Shown here: one piece after another, positions 49,301 to 60,015 of the stretch
How the letters are laid out: each line of letters begins with the position of its first letter
How positions within the stretch are numbered: position 1 is the first letter of the stretch
DNA from: Pseudoscleropodium purum
Lineage: Eukaryota > Streptophyta > Bryopsida > Hypnales > Brachytheciaceae
Assembly (NCBI GenBank): GCA_963969395.1
Contig: OZ017795.1
Location: forward strand, 30,795,063-30,859,062
Reading direction: 5' to 3'
DNA: 64,000 bases
Position numbers and translations under genes: made by a program
The notes under the pieces: generated by a model
What the model was told of the DNA's origin: nothing
The model's database searches: none
The model's input: the letters and a program-made list of their open reading frames with translations, nothing else

Positions 49301-50918
49301 ATTTGACTTCTTCAAACTACCTGATTTTTATATTAAGGTTTGACTTTGTTCTAACATAATTTTCTTTAAATTAAATTTTGTAGTACATAATTTTTTATTC
49401 CTAATAGACTTTGTTTTGCATGTTGTATGTGTACATGTATGTATATATATGTGTGTATGTATATACATATACATATACGATTTCAAATAGTTGAAATGAT
49501 CATACATATGGCAAATATTGTTAAATTGGCAGTATTCCAAATGCCATTTTCACATCTTGACATCTAGGACAAGTATACATTGCTAACATCTAGGTCAGTT
49601 TCAAATTTCAAAAATCTAGGACAAACATAGATATTAGATCAAGCAATTTGAAAAATCTAGGATTGTTATAGATTTCAAATATCTAGAAGATATGTAGATT
49701 TCAAAAATCTACAACTAGTATAGATTCTAGTATAGAAGAAACACTTTAGGATACATGGTCTAAACTGTTAAAACCGCCAAATTAACTAAATGCTGCCATT
49801 TTAATGAAATTGCCTATACATTCAATCATACATTGTTAAATTTATCTTTTGAAATTTATAATAAAAATGTAGTCATTTATTTTTTGGTTATTTAAAAGCA
49901 GGTGAGATTAGAACACCCTAATTGCAAATATGCAAATGAATTCATTGTTTTATAATTATGATTAAAAGATAATTTCTGTAATATGAAGTTGTCCATTTTA
50001 AGAATTTAGATAATTTTGAAATCAAATCAGTATAAAAATATATATAATAAGTAGTTATATAAAGTCAATAATATAAAAATGAGTATTGATTTATTTACTA
50101 GGTTGCAATTCATGGTATAAAAAGTGACATGGCAAAAAAACAAACACAAATAGTGTACCGTTCTAATGAGCCACATTGGGAGAATGAGCATTTTGAGTTT
50201 CCACTTCGAGGTACATATTTTGTTAAAATTTTATGATTTAATAGAAGAAAAAGAATTAAACCATATTTTGAAAGTTTACCACTTTGGATATTTCAATTCA
50301 TATTTTTTTAATAATGGTTCAGATTAACTATGTAATTGTATGATTATTAGAAAAATAAATGAAATTTTAGAATGATTTTAAATTGGAATAAATACTCTAG
50401 ATATTTGTATTGCATTGTAGATAGAAAATTTTGATAAATTTTATACTGTTGATGATAGAGTTAATCATAAGGTGTGTGTAATGGGGGATATAAAAGTTGG
50501 AGTTTGACAAAAACACAAGATGAAACTCTTTAAAACACCAAACTAGGGTTTGATGGAGTTTGGTGTTGTATTTCTTTTCTACTATTCCTAGTTAAACCTT
50601 CCACTAACATTCATATTTCAAATTGAAGGTCCGTCTATGATTAATTCTATTATAATACATTTTTTTCCTCCAGTTCCTGAAATAGCAATACTACGCTTGG
50701 AATGTTGGGAGTGGGACTTGGGAAACGATGATTTTGTTGGACAAGCATGCATTCCTATAAGGGAGATGAAATATGGTATTCGATCAGTGGCCTTGCGATC
50801 AAGATCCGGAGCTTTGAGGAGTTCAAAATTATTATGTCACTTTCAATCATATGTTGTTTCAAGTGAACATGTTATGCCATTAATAGTACCTCAAGTTTCT
50901 TTAACTATTGTTGCATAA
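43397..50918 (+). CDS. PLC: Phosphoinositide-specific phospholipase C, plant type (9 exons, 618 aa)
   Basis: Exons: 43397-43726, 44995-45185, 45330-45465, 45860-46000, 46775-47151, 48174-48429, 49266-49337, 50102-50210 and 50674-50918 (TAA). All frames join. Residues 1-110 are a reduced EF-hand-like region. The X domain (about 111-260) has the catalytic histidines His128 ([12 protein letters not shown]) and His172 (LHGNTLTS), and Ca2+ ligands Asn129, Glu158 and Asp160 (VIELDCW) and Glu206 (ITIENHLG). A charged linker (about 260-335) precedes the Y domain (about 335-450; [11 protein letters not shown]). The C2 domain (about 470-615) includes [18 protein letters not shown]. The enzyme cleaves PtdIns(4,5)P2 to diacylglycerol and inositol trisphosphate at the membrane. 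The exon 6 donor is weak (AAG|GTCACT). There is no PH domain, as usual for plants. Length is typical. The stop codon is only two bases before a MITE-like repeat. Confidence 0.94.
43727..44994 (+). other. PLC intron 1
   Basis: AT-rich, about 1.27 kb, between the EF-hand region and the X domain. Nothing but short ORFs is seen in it. The 3' end has a good polypyrimidine-AG (CAATCTTTGCAG). Confidence 0.7.
46001..46774 (+). other. PLC intron 4
   Basis: AT-rich, 774 bases, no feature recognised. The acceptor is GACAG at 46770-46774; a competing AG a few bases upstream would break the frame. Confidence 0.65.
47152..48173 (+). other. PLC intron 5
   Basis: AT-rich, about 1.02 kb, no feature recognised. 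Confidence 0.65.
48430..49265 (+). other. PLC intron 6 with a diverged repeat of the 11.5-kb family
   Basis: From about 48520 to 48880 the words GAGCTTAG, GGTGCCTATAATATAAG, CCATAGAAGGTGCATAC and TTCTTAGATTCATAGGC match the order seen in the inverted repeats at 11541-11790 and 15756-16005, but with an insertion in the middle and higher divergence. The rest of the intron is featureless. Confidence 0.5.
49338..50101 (+). other. PLC intron 7 with a TA/TG microsatellite
   Basis: A TATATATGTGTGTATGTATA-type simple repeat spans about 49428-49480. A second stretch (about 49550-49735) repeats words such as TTCAAAAATCTAGGAC loosely. No gene. Confidence 0.6.
50458..50647. mobile_element. MITE-like repeat, copy 1, in the last PLC intron
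   Basis: A ~190-bp unit with 11-bp inverted ends (GAGTTAATCAT at 50458, ATGATTAATTC ending at 50647, one mismatch). A related unit in the same orientation follows at 50921-51111. Shared internal words include GTGTGTG, GATGAARCTCTTTRAARCACC, GAGTTTGGTRTTGT and AAACCTTCC. It ends 26 bases before the terminal PLC exon. Confidence 0.7.
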
Positions 50919-50920
50919 TA

Positions 50921-51111
50921 GAATTAATTATAAAGTGTGTGTGCAATGATAGACCAAAAGTCAAGTTTGAAAGAAATCCAAGATGAAGCTCTTTGAAGCA
51001 CCCAAAATTGGTTTGATTGAGTTTGGTATTGTGTTTCTTTTATATTATTTTTAACTAAACCTTCCTTTGATACCTCATCTTGCAAATAGGGGTTCACTTT
51101 ACAATTAACTC
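50921..51111. mobile_element. MITE-like repeat, copy 2, directly after the PLC stop codon
   Basis: It has the same length and internal order as the copy at 50458-50647 and ends with inverted repeats GAATTAATTAT / ACAATTAACTC. It starts two bases after the TAA stop, so the PLC 3' untranslated region must run through it. The last exon is thus sandwiched between two copies. Confidence 0.7.
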
Positions 51112-51641
51112 CAACAATAATAAAATCTGTATTCTTCAATTTTGTTTTTTTCTCTACATTGGTAAAATTGATTTACATTTATTTTGGTACTTGTAATTGA
51201 AATTGTAACTATAAAGGTGGTTGAATTTAATGTTTAAATTATTGTTTGCTAGAGTCATGCAATATTGAAGACAATGATTAAATTATCCTTGTATAAAAAA
51301 TAAAATATTGACTAGATTTTAGAGTAGGTAGATATAAGTTTTCATACTTAAAAATAGAATTATTGTTAGACTTTGTCCAATGAGAATATTGCATTCTTTT
51401 AAATTTTTTTAAGTATAAAATTGTCTAAAGATTCACCATCATCATTCATTTTATGAATATAGATGATCGAACAAATAATAAATCAATGGTACTTATAAAA
51501 TGAGGTTAAATTGTCTATTAACAAAATTGCCTAGTTATATATAGTAATTCAATTTCTTATCTACATAGCATATTAATCTTTAAAGTTGTCTAGTGTCTAA
51601 CCCTTGAAGATCACTTGTTCCTAAGATAGTATTCTATTGTG

Positions 51642-51723
51642 TACTCCTTCTACCTCAAAATAAATCCATAGTTTCTTATATAGGAAACTAAAAGAGTACC
51701 ATGGATTTATTTTGAGATAGAAG
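51642..51723. mobile_element. Tiny Stowaway/mariner-like MITE remnant
   Basis: TACTCCTTCTACCTCAAAAT (51642) resembles the TACTCCCTCCGTCCCAAAAT end common to Stowaway and mariner-type elements. The arm 51647-51669 is inverted at 51701-51723 with one mismatch. The whole element is about 80 bases, too short to be more than a remnant or internal-deletion derivative. Confidence 0.65.
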
Positions 51724-54700
51724 AAATCTTTGATATAGAAGGTATATGAACTAAAGTATAAAATTTTGACAAAAAATTCTTCAATTGATGAACTAGCCAA
51801 AATCTACTAAACGGATATAAACTCTACCCTACTTATATAGTGCCATGTTTGAGTGTAAAAAGGTTTGGATGTTAAAATGACATTCGTATAAAAGATGTTT
51901 ATTATTGGTTTATCCATCCAATGTTGTCCATCTTACTTTTGTTTAATACATCATCTGTATTTTAAAATAAGAAATGGTACTAGTTACATAAGATTCCGTA
52001 TTAGCCTCAAGGCTTAACCCATGATTTTAATTTTTGATAATAGGGGAGATTTGAGGCGTCCAGAGAGCCATTTCATTTCTATTCTGGAAACTATTTCCAA
52101 TATTGTTGGTTGTTGTTAGGCCAACAATTATAAAAAAATTAAAAAAAAATTAAAAAAAAAATTGGTCCTAAAATGCAAAAGAAAGTCTAAATTTTTTTAA
52201 TGATGTGGCACTCTCTTGACCACGTCAGATTTGCATTTCCATAGTAGTTTCAACATTTCCAAAGGCTGATAACTAGCAATCTTCCACAAGCCCCAAATTT
52301 CTTCTAATGACAATGGATAAATGCAAGCATGTCCTAAACACATAGAGTTTTGATTTTTCATCTATCTAAATTTTTGTAGACTTTCACTGAAATAAGTTCT
52401 TTGTTAAACAAAATAGATCTCAAGAAATTTGAACTATTCTAGCTCAAAATAGACTTTCTAATTAGTTTTCAATTTCAAGTAAATCAAAATTTTAATACTA
52501 TTTATAAATTTAATGAAATAAATAAATAAACTAATTTCCAAATTTTCATATATAATCATTTAGAATTTAAAATGTTTTTTAAATGTACTATCTACAAACT
52601 TCTAAATTTATTAGGTTATCAATTATAATTATTATTTTATAAATTTATAAGCTAAATCTTCAACATTCAATCTTCAAATTATAATTTCAAAATTATAGAT
52701 TGACCATAATTGTCAACAAATAAAGAAATAGAGCTATAATGAAGCAACATTATTTATCCTTCAACCTATATAAGATAAACTAGTTTGTGTAGCATTAGTA
52801 CCAAGACTTATTTTTTCATATTTTATGAAGTGCCAAAGTGGCAATATAAAACGTTATAGTAGTACTTCAAATTTCAACATTCATCTACATATTGGATAGA
52901 CAATACCACATTAGTATATACCACATATTTGTAATTTTGTTTTCATCCATAATCTAAGAAATTCACCAAAGATTTTTTTCTTCATTTGAAGTTTTTTGGC
53001 AAAAAACTTCATAAATTGTCATCATTCTTTAGCCAAATTATTTTTTTCAAGTGCAATTTGGCACTATAAAGTGAAAAAAAGGTCTAATTAGCACATTACA
53101 ATTGAAATGACCCTTCATTCTTTGGTATAACTACTAGGTTAGTCAAATGTTAAATAGTTGATAAAAAAATTTATTTCATGTTAAATTAAAAATGAATTGT
53201 ATTTGGAAATTTTTAATGTATATTTTAATTTATAAAAGATAAAATTTATGAATTTGCAATTTATAAAATAACAAGTAAATTTTTTTTTAATTTTATTTTA
53301 AAATTAAAAAACTAAGATTTATAAATAATTTATATATTCAAAATTCAAAACTTTCTTTAATTCAAAAATTCAAAAGACTCAAGATTTTAAAATTTCAAAC
53401 AATCTGATGTCAGTGATAGTAGTATGAATAACAAAGAAAATTGAAGTGGTAGTGTTCAAATAATACTAGTCACCCCTATTATCCATTTAGAAATTGATTG
53501 GATCAAGTTGAAGATGCCTTTTTCACAAGTCAACTAGTCAACTTCATCCTCTATCTTTTCTTTGTCTCTAGTAACTTTTGTTAGCTAAGTGAATAATAAA
53601 AATGACTCTTCAAAAATAAATAAGTAAAATAACAATCTAAAAAATGATTAGAATTCAAACCTAAAAGTTTGAACTTTGAAGGAAAATCTCTCTTGTGAAA
53701 ATTACAAATATTCAATCTACAATTAATTTTGGAAGGAATTTTCAATTATTAGATTTAGATTTAAAACAATTCATATGATTCCAAATATAGGTAAACAAAG
53801 TGCATAATTTCTAAAATATTTAGGCATAAGTAACTTCAAATTATTTTCTATCAAGTATTAGCTAGAACTAGTAGAATATATGTCTCTATAGATTAAGGCT
53901 TCACTTTTGTAAAATTTAGGCCACCTTTAAATCAAATTAAACATAGAAAAAAACTACATTTTTAATTCTCAAATATTTTTTTGGTAATGTATTTTGTTTA
54001 TAGATGTGAACTTAGTTTTGTTGCAATTGCTTGATATTACTCTACAATTTCTTTATTCCTTTGGATTGCCACTGAAAGGATGAATTTACAAGTGGTATCA
54101 TTTATTTCAAAAGCCACACAATTAGAATTGTTGAATTCATTGGCCATACATAGATAGTTGTTTGGACTAGAGAAAAAAATCCCAATGGGATATGTTAATA
54201 ACTCATTAATGCACATTATTTTTTTAATCTTTTAGGCACAAGGGCAGATGTGTTTAATTTAGCAAAATCATATAAATCTAGGTTCAATATCATTTTCTTG
54301 TTTCTGTTTTTGTTTTCATATTATAGAATGCATCATTGTTGTTTTTCTTTATTTTCATACCATAGAATGCATCATTGTATTGAAATCAATATCCCAGATG
54401 TTATTGATTGTTAAAAGACAACCCAAAATTCATATCCAAATTATTATTAAATATAGAAAATTCTATGATTGCATTCAAGACTATATTTTGAGTTTCTTCA
54501 AACAAAAATAACTTGTATATGTTTGAGACCTAGTCATCTAGGACAAAGGATTTGTTTCTCATTTGTAGGCAAGTTTAGAGTCTAGTTGAAACTTTGTCAA
54601 TAGAGACGTGGATGTTGAAGTGGCGTTTTCCTTTGGATTAACATAACTAGTATTCCAATCAACAATAGAAGGAATAGGTTGCCAAACATGGTAGGAGACA

Positions 54701-56800
54701 TATGGAATTTATAAGTTACTTAGAACATAGCTTACAATGACTTTGTAAGTATATCTCACTACTATATATAATCTCGTTTTTGTATTTTGTTTTGAAAGAA
54801 TATCTCAAGCAAGGCTATTTCAATCATATTAATATAAAAAATAAATATTTAATTGAACTTGCAATTAATCATTGTGTGAAAATTAATTGTTTACATTGTA
54901 GTCATAGGTATCTAACTTTGGAGTAAAATGTTTTCATTTTTCATATTATTATAAATGATAAATACTTAATCCTCATACTTGCAATTAACCATTATTTGAA
55001 AATTAGTTGTTTATATTGTTATAGTCATAGATATGATTTATATGTTGCAAATTGTGAAAATTTCACTATAGGTGTATATTATAGTTAGAACATCAGAGAG
55101 TAATCCAAATTTTTGTGCCAACCTATAATTAGAAATTCAAATATTATAGTTATTGATCCAAAGTTCTAATAGGAGTATGAACAATTCAATTCTTCAAAAG
55201 CTCAAGTTACTTTAGGCCAAGGCCATTTTCTCATTTTCTTCCACTTATACGTTATATTTTTTTTATCTCTCTTCTTTAAAATAAAAATAAAACAATTAAA
55301 GTTAGAGTAGAAAGTAGACTTAATTAACATTCAAAAAGATCTTTATTGTCAAAATAATTGAAAAAACATCTTTTGAAATCCATTTATTTAATACCTTTTT
55401 TTGAAGAAAAGTCAAAAACACCTTAATGAGGATTTTAGCCAACATCTAATGCAAAAATAATGTAATTTTTCATCTTATTTTACTCATATGAAATCAACCC
55501 AATGCCACTTTGTGGCTCAAGGTTGCTTCACATTATAGTGGAGAAGTACATTGGTCAAGAATAGTGAGGAGATGGAATAATATGATTGAAGGAAATTTTG
55601 CTCGTCACCAAATTGGGATTACACCACAACCAAGACTTGTTGATAGGAGAACTTTAACCTTGTAACACTAAGTGTTCAATGAATGACAAGGAATCTTTGT
55701 ATATAGGATAGAAATATCACTATTCATCCTTGGAGTTTTGTGCAAAAAGGGGAAACCTTCTACAATAGCTTATCTTCAAATGAGTGCTTTTAGTTTTCTT
55801 AAAGTACAGGCACACTCTATGTCAAAAAAAATGATTTCAATAGAAACTAGCCCATCTTTACAAGATTGGGCATAGATGAAAATATGACATATCTATTTAT
55901 ATGGCAACATTCTCTATAAGGGGAGTTTTTTCAAAGTCAAGTTTTTTTGGACAACCTCAATCCTCCAAACAAAAAACTTGACCTCCAAAGCACTCCAAGT
56001 ATCTCACTTGTGCAATTCAAAGCTTCCTTTCTTACAAATAGCAATAGCTAACTCTTTACTTCTTCATACATGTCACAAAACTCTCCTCTTGATGAAGTTG
56101 TCTAGTAGACTTCAATTTATGAAATTATCTACAAGAATTCTCCACTTGATGTTTACACTATCGGTAGCTGATCAAGACTTATGGCATTATTTTTTGGTTT
56201 CATCCCTCATTGAGATTAGAGTTCAGCATTCCAGGGCAAATATAGACACACGGTAGGGATATCACGAACTTTCAAGATTCTTCCTACTCATAACAGTAAG
56301 ACTTGTACGAACGTACACACGAATGCTCGTGGGAAAGCCAGACGTTTGGGGACCAGTCTTCCAATTCCATAGCGACCCATGGAAGTACTTCAATTTCTAA
56401 TACCACCTTGATTAACAAAGTTACAGGAGAATTTTGTCTTGGGTACGCAAACCTCCAATAAAATGGCAGCGTGAAGGCGTTCATACGTATATGTTGTAGA
56501 ATCGACACCAGAAAATAACAGAGCTGCTAAAGAACCATCTGACTAGGGGAAAATGACGACCAAACACACGCAGAGTAGGACGTTCTAGAAAACGTAAACA
56601 GGAATACACGAGAATTGTATTTACTAAATTGTAAAAGACAGGTGAAACAAGATTGAGATACCAACCTGAGACATCAGTTACGTGGTTGACTAGGTTCTCA
56701 TGATACAGCTATAGTGGTTACAATTTTACGCAAGTCAATTAGTCCTAGAATTGTGGAAAAGGTTTCTATTTAACCAATTTGGCCAATGTAATCCGAAACC
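51724..56800. other. AT-rich intergenic region
   Basis: No gene seen. Poly(A)-rich tracts occur at 52120-52165. The part from about 56230 to 56800 is less AT-rich and probably contains the 3' untranslated region of the minus-strand gene that ends at 56801. Confidence 0.5.
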
Positions 56801-59060
56801 TCATACATCATGAGAGGGTACAGAATGATATGCATCTGTCCGTATGCGGGATGGCAGGATGCCTCTGGCAGGAAACTGCGAAGATGACCAGGGTACAAAC
56901 TTGCGCACCAAAATTGCTGAGACACCCACGCATATAACACTTCCAGCACATACCATGAGCCATTGGTTCCGATTCCGCCTTACGTGCCTCCTAGTTCTTG
57001 CAAGTTCTGTCACAAATACCCAACACACATCAGCCGAATTATTCGTCCAATTGACAACTTGCTCTTCCCAGCAACTACAATACATCGACTCGTGAATGAA
57101 AAATAAAGGAAAAGAGTGGAATAAGTTGTCTCAACAAAGACGGAGTGGCATTATGCCTGCCTCCTTTTCTATCAACAAATACGTACAACCGTACTTCCAC
57201 TTGGCACTGGAGCACGTGATTGGACAAAACTCGACAGTTCACTTCGGCAATTCACGGAGTAGACGACAAGAGTTATGCTTCAAAATAAAATCCAAAACGG
57301 CCTTTTCGGCTCGTAGGTTTGATCATCCAAGCCGAAACGAAGGGAGTCGAGCCTTTGAGGGTGAATCACTTCTTTCAAGTTCTAGAGGTGGCTTCCCATT
57401 AATGTCTAAATAAACGACCTTAATTATCATCCAACTAAAGTCAAGTTATATCATGAAATGAGCGGGTTACGGTGGATACCACTCATAAGCAAAATAAGAC
57501 CATCTTGATATAACCAAAACAGGAGCGAAAGAATTCCCATATGGGCGCAACTCAAGAAGTATGCAGTTCCGATCCAAGAGTCCATTTCAGAATAAAGGAA
57601 TTCCCACTTCATATCTATATCACAGGGTTACTAGAAATTACCAAAGGCTTCTTGATTTCGTTGAGACATCTCGTGATTCACAAGCTCGTAGTAGTGCAGC
57701 TTGTCCCGCAACCTTGCGATTTCACGGTTCTTCTCGACAACCACATTTTCCATCTCCACGTCAACTTCAGCCCTCGCAGCTCCCCTGGCCACAGAATAGG
57801 CCACGACCTTGGCAACCACCAGTCTTTGGGAATCACTGTCGCAATCATTTCCTCCAGTATCATTTAAGTCACGGTTTTCCTCATCTACAGATGCTAGATG
57901 AGAGGCCATCTCAGTGCACTGAAGTTGAAGAACTGCCATGGCATCTTCTGCAGCCATTCGCCGCTTGATCTCCTGGTCCAGCAGCGACTTTAAATTTCCA
58001 TCTACATCACGTCTCCAACCAGATTTCGACCTGGGAGTCCTCTGCGCTCGCATACTCTCCTCGTCACTAGTACTATCTGTGATGCAAGAAAACAAACTCC
58101 TCTGTTGGACATGGAAGATTTCGAAACTATCCAACACATACAGGTCTGAATACTGACGTACGCAATCAGGATATTACCAAATAGATTTCTAGACAACGAT
58201 ATAACTAGGGAAGGGATGCCTATGATCTGAACAAAAAACCTGCTGCTCAACACTTGATACATCAGAATTTGTATATAAAAATCTCAGATGCTTGATAAAG
58301 TGCAAAGATGAGGACAGGGCAAGGCATCATCAAAATCCCATGATCACAACATGAAGGACAGAGATCTATCCGAAGAGAACTAGCAAGAGACAGAAAAGTT
58401 ACCATCAAATGGTTCTTCTGGAGCATCAAAAAACTCCTCCCGATTCGATGAAGAAATGGACAATGAATCATAATCCTGTTTACCAATAGAGCCATTCCGG
58501 CTCCTCGACTCCCATCCTGACTCTTGCTGCCATTGTCCATTGTCTTTATCGTCCACTGACTTTGTCCCGGGGTTGCTCATCAGCTTTTCAACTTTATCAA
58601 TACTCTTCAACCGGGACCTCTCATGCCTTTCAAACGAATTCCCCCCAAAACGAAGCCGATCTTGTACTCCAGCTTCGTTGGGCACAATCTTACTACTGCT
58701 CCCCGCGACCTCGCTTTCCCCTCTGATTGAAGAAGTAGCCTCGCGAAATTGCCCGCTGGCAGTTTGCATCGACACATAGCTGGCCGCATCAGCACTAACG
58801 TCGTTCGCGCCTTGGAAGACTCGCCTTTTGAAATTGAGCACATACGGAGAAGGGGAGAAAGGGGGAGGGGAAATGCGTGTCTGAGGTGGTGACGGCTGGG
58901 AATGAGGTTGAGATGGAAACAACGGTGACATGTTCATAGCACTCCTTCTTTCAGCTCTTGTGCTCCATGGCTGCACTGAGCTCGACTCAACCTCGGATGG
59001 CTCAAGCAACCTGTCCAAAGCAGGGACCGACATAAATGACATGACTGCCGCTACAGGCAC
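56801..59060 (-). CDS. FFAT-motif, coiled-coil, C-terminally membrane-anchored protein (3 exons, 432 aa)
   Basis: Exons on the minus strand: 59060-58403, 58076-57642 and 57006-56801 (stop). Frames join through Asp220 and Glu365. The N-terminal ~200 residues are Ser/Pro-rich and disordered. EFFDAPE at 209-215, flanked by acidic and serine residues, matches the canonical FFAT core EFFDAxE that binds ER-resident VAP proteins. Residues about 245-365 look coiled-coil (QEIKRRMAAEDAMAVLQLQC..., EKNREIARLRDKLHYYE). A basic stretch (RTRRHVRRNRNQ) precedes one hydrophobic span (about 380-401) and a short tail, like a tail-anchored protein. A role in tethering the ER to another membrane is inferred. An alternative start at Met7 is possible. 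I do not know a gene name. Confidence 0.88.
57007..57641 (-). other. Intron 2 of the FFAT-protein gene
   Basis: 635 bases. The donor GTAATTTC overlaps an in-frame TAG three codons downstream, so intron retention would give a protein lacking the membrane anchor. Short plus-strand ORFs inside it are not genes. Confidence 0.8.
58077..58402 (-). other. Intron 1 of the FFAT-protein gene
   Basis: 326 bases with donor G|GTAACT and acceptor ATCACAG|AT. It falls five residues after the FFAT motif. Confidence 0.85.
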
Positions 59061-59765
59061 ACGTTCTCCTTACGAAATCCCGTGCAAGCATATCAAGAGA
59101 ACTTCCCCTTTATTCTCTGAAGTTGGCAAAAAGAAAAGAAAAGAAAAAACACTAAAACCGCAATACGCTTTCCCCGAAGTCGCTTGGAACACCAAAACAA
59201 CCTCTCACATAACTTCCACCTCCCCAATCGCTCTCGACTATAAGAGCTACCGAAGTAAACCTCCGATCTCAACAGCACTGTAAATTACGAATTTTACCGC
59301 TGCCAATTTCTTGCTCCACCTTTACTTTAAAAAAAAAATTTAATCCGAGGTACTAAAAGATGAGTGCGCCGTAAATGGATGCGCCTTCCAGCAACAGAGC
59401 TCTTGATCGCAAGACTAAAAATTATGAAAACCTAGACACTACAGAAGGTTGCGACCATGGAACAAATTAAACTGGGAAAAATAAACGAGATTGAAAAAAT
59501 AAAATTTAAGCGCAGGCTTGCCTCAACTGATCGGACGCTGCAAGAAATTAAAACGCCGGAGAAGCAAAGATCGCACCCTAACGGAGACGGGGAAGCACGA
59601 CGGACGAGCTTGCAAAACACGGTACGTAAGTAACTGACCTAACTTCACAAACCTGCGAACTCAAGTCAAGGTGGCCGCCCCACGAAACGGAATAATAGCC
59701 CTCCACACGCCTTCCTTTACTTCCCTTTTGTTCCCCAAGAATCATAAATGTTCTCAGGAAGGGAA
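59061..59765 (-). promoter_or_regulatory. 5' flank of the FFAT-protein gene
   Basis: Moderate GC content compared with DNA further right. It presumably holds the leader and promoter; no specific element can be assigned. Short ORFs on both strands have no recognisable domain. Confidence 0.4.
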
Positions 59766-59767
59766 CC

Positions 59768-60015
59768 AGAATCGGAAATGAAATGATGTGGAGGGTTTTC
59801 ATTGGCTAGACCGGTTATGCCAGTTACACTCTTTTGTTTTGCCAGATCGACAGGTCACGGACTCGGAATCTGCAGAAAGGAAAGGATGATGTGGAGGGAG
59901 TTCATTGGTTTCACCCTTTTTCCAGGTAGACTCTTTTGGCCAGCGTGGAATGTCAGACTGGCGGGAATCGGAATCGGAAATGAAATGATGTGGAGGGGTT
60001 TCATTGGTTAGACTC
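59768..60015. repeat. Three ~100-bp direct repeats
   Basis: The word GATGTGGAGGG followed by TTCATTGG occurs at about 59785, 59887 and 59987. The first and third copies share a longer block (AATCGGAAATGAAATGATGT...TTTCATTGGYTAGAC); the middle copy is more diverged. Each includes CATTGG (CCAATG reversed). It is about 700-950 bases upstream of the FFAT-protein gene. Confidence 0.8.

Noticed and set aside
45330..50918. PLC as a pseudogene because of weak or unusual splice sites (GTCACT donor at 48430)
   Set aside because: All nine exons join in frame, catalytic residues are intact and the length is normal.
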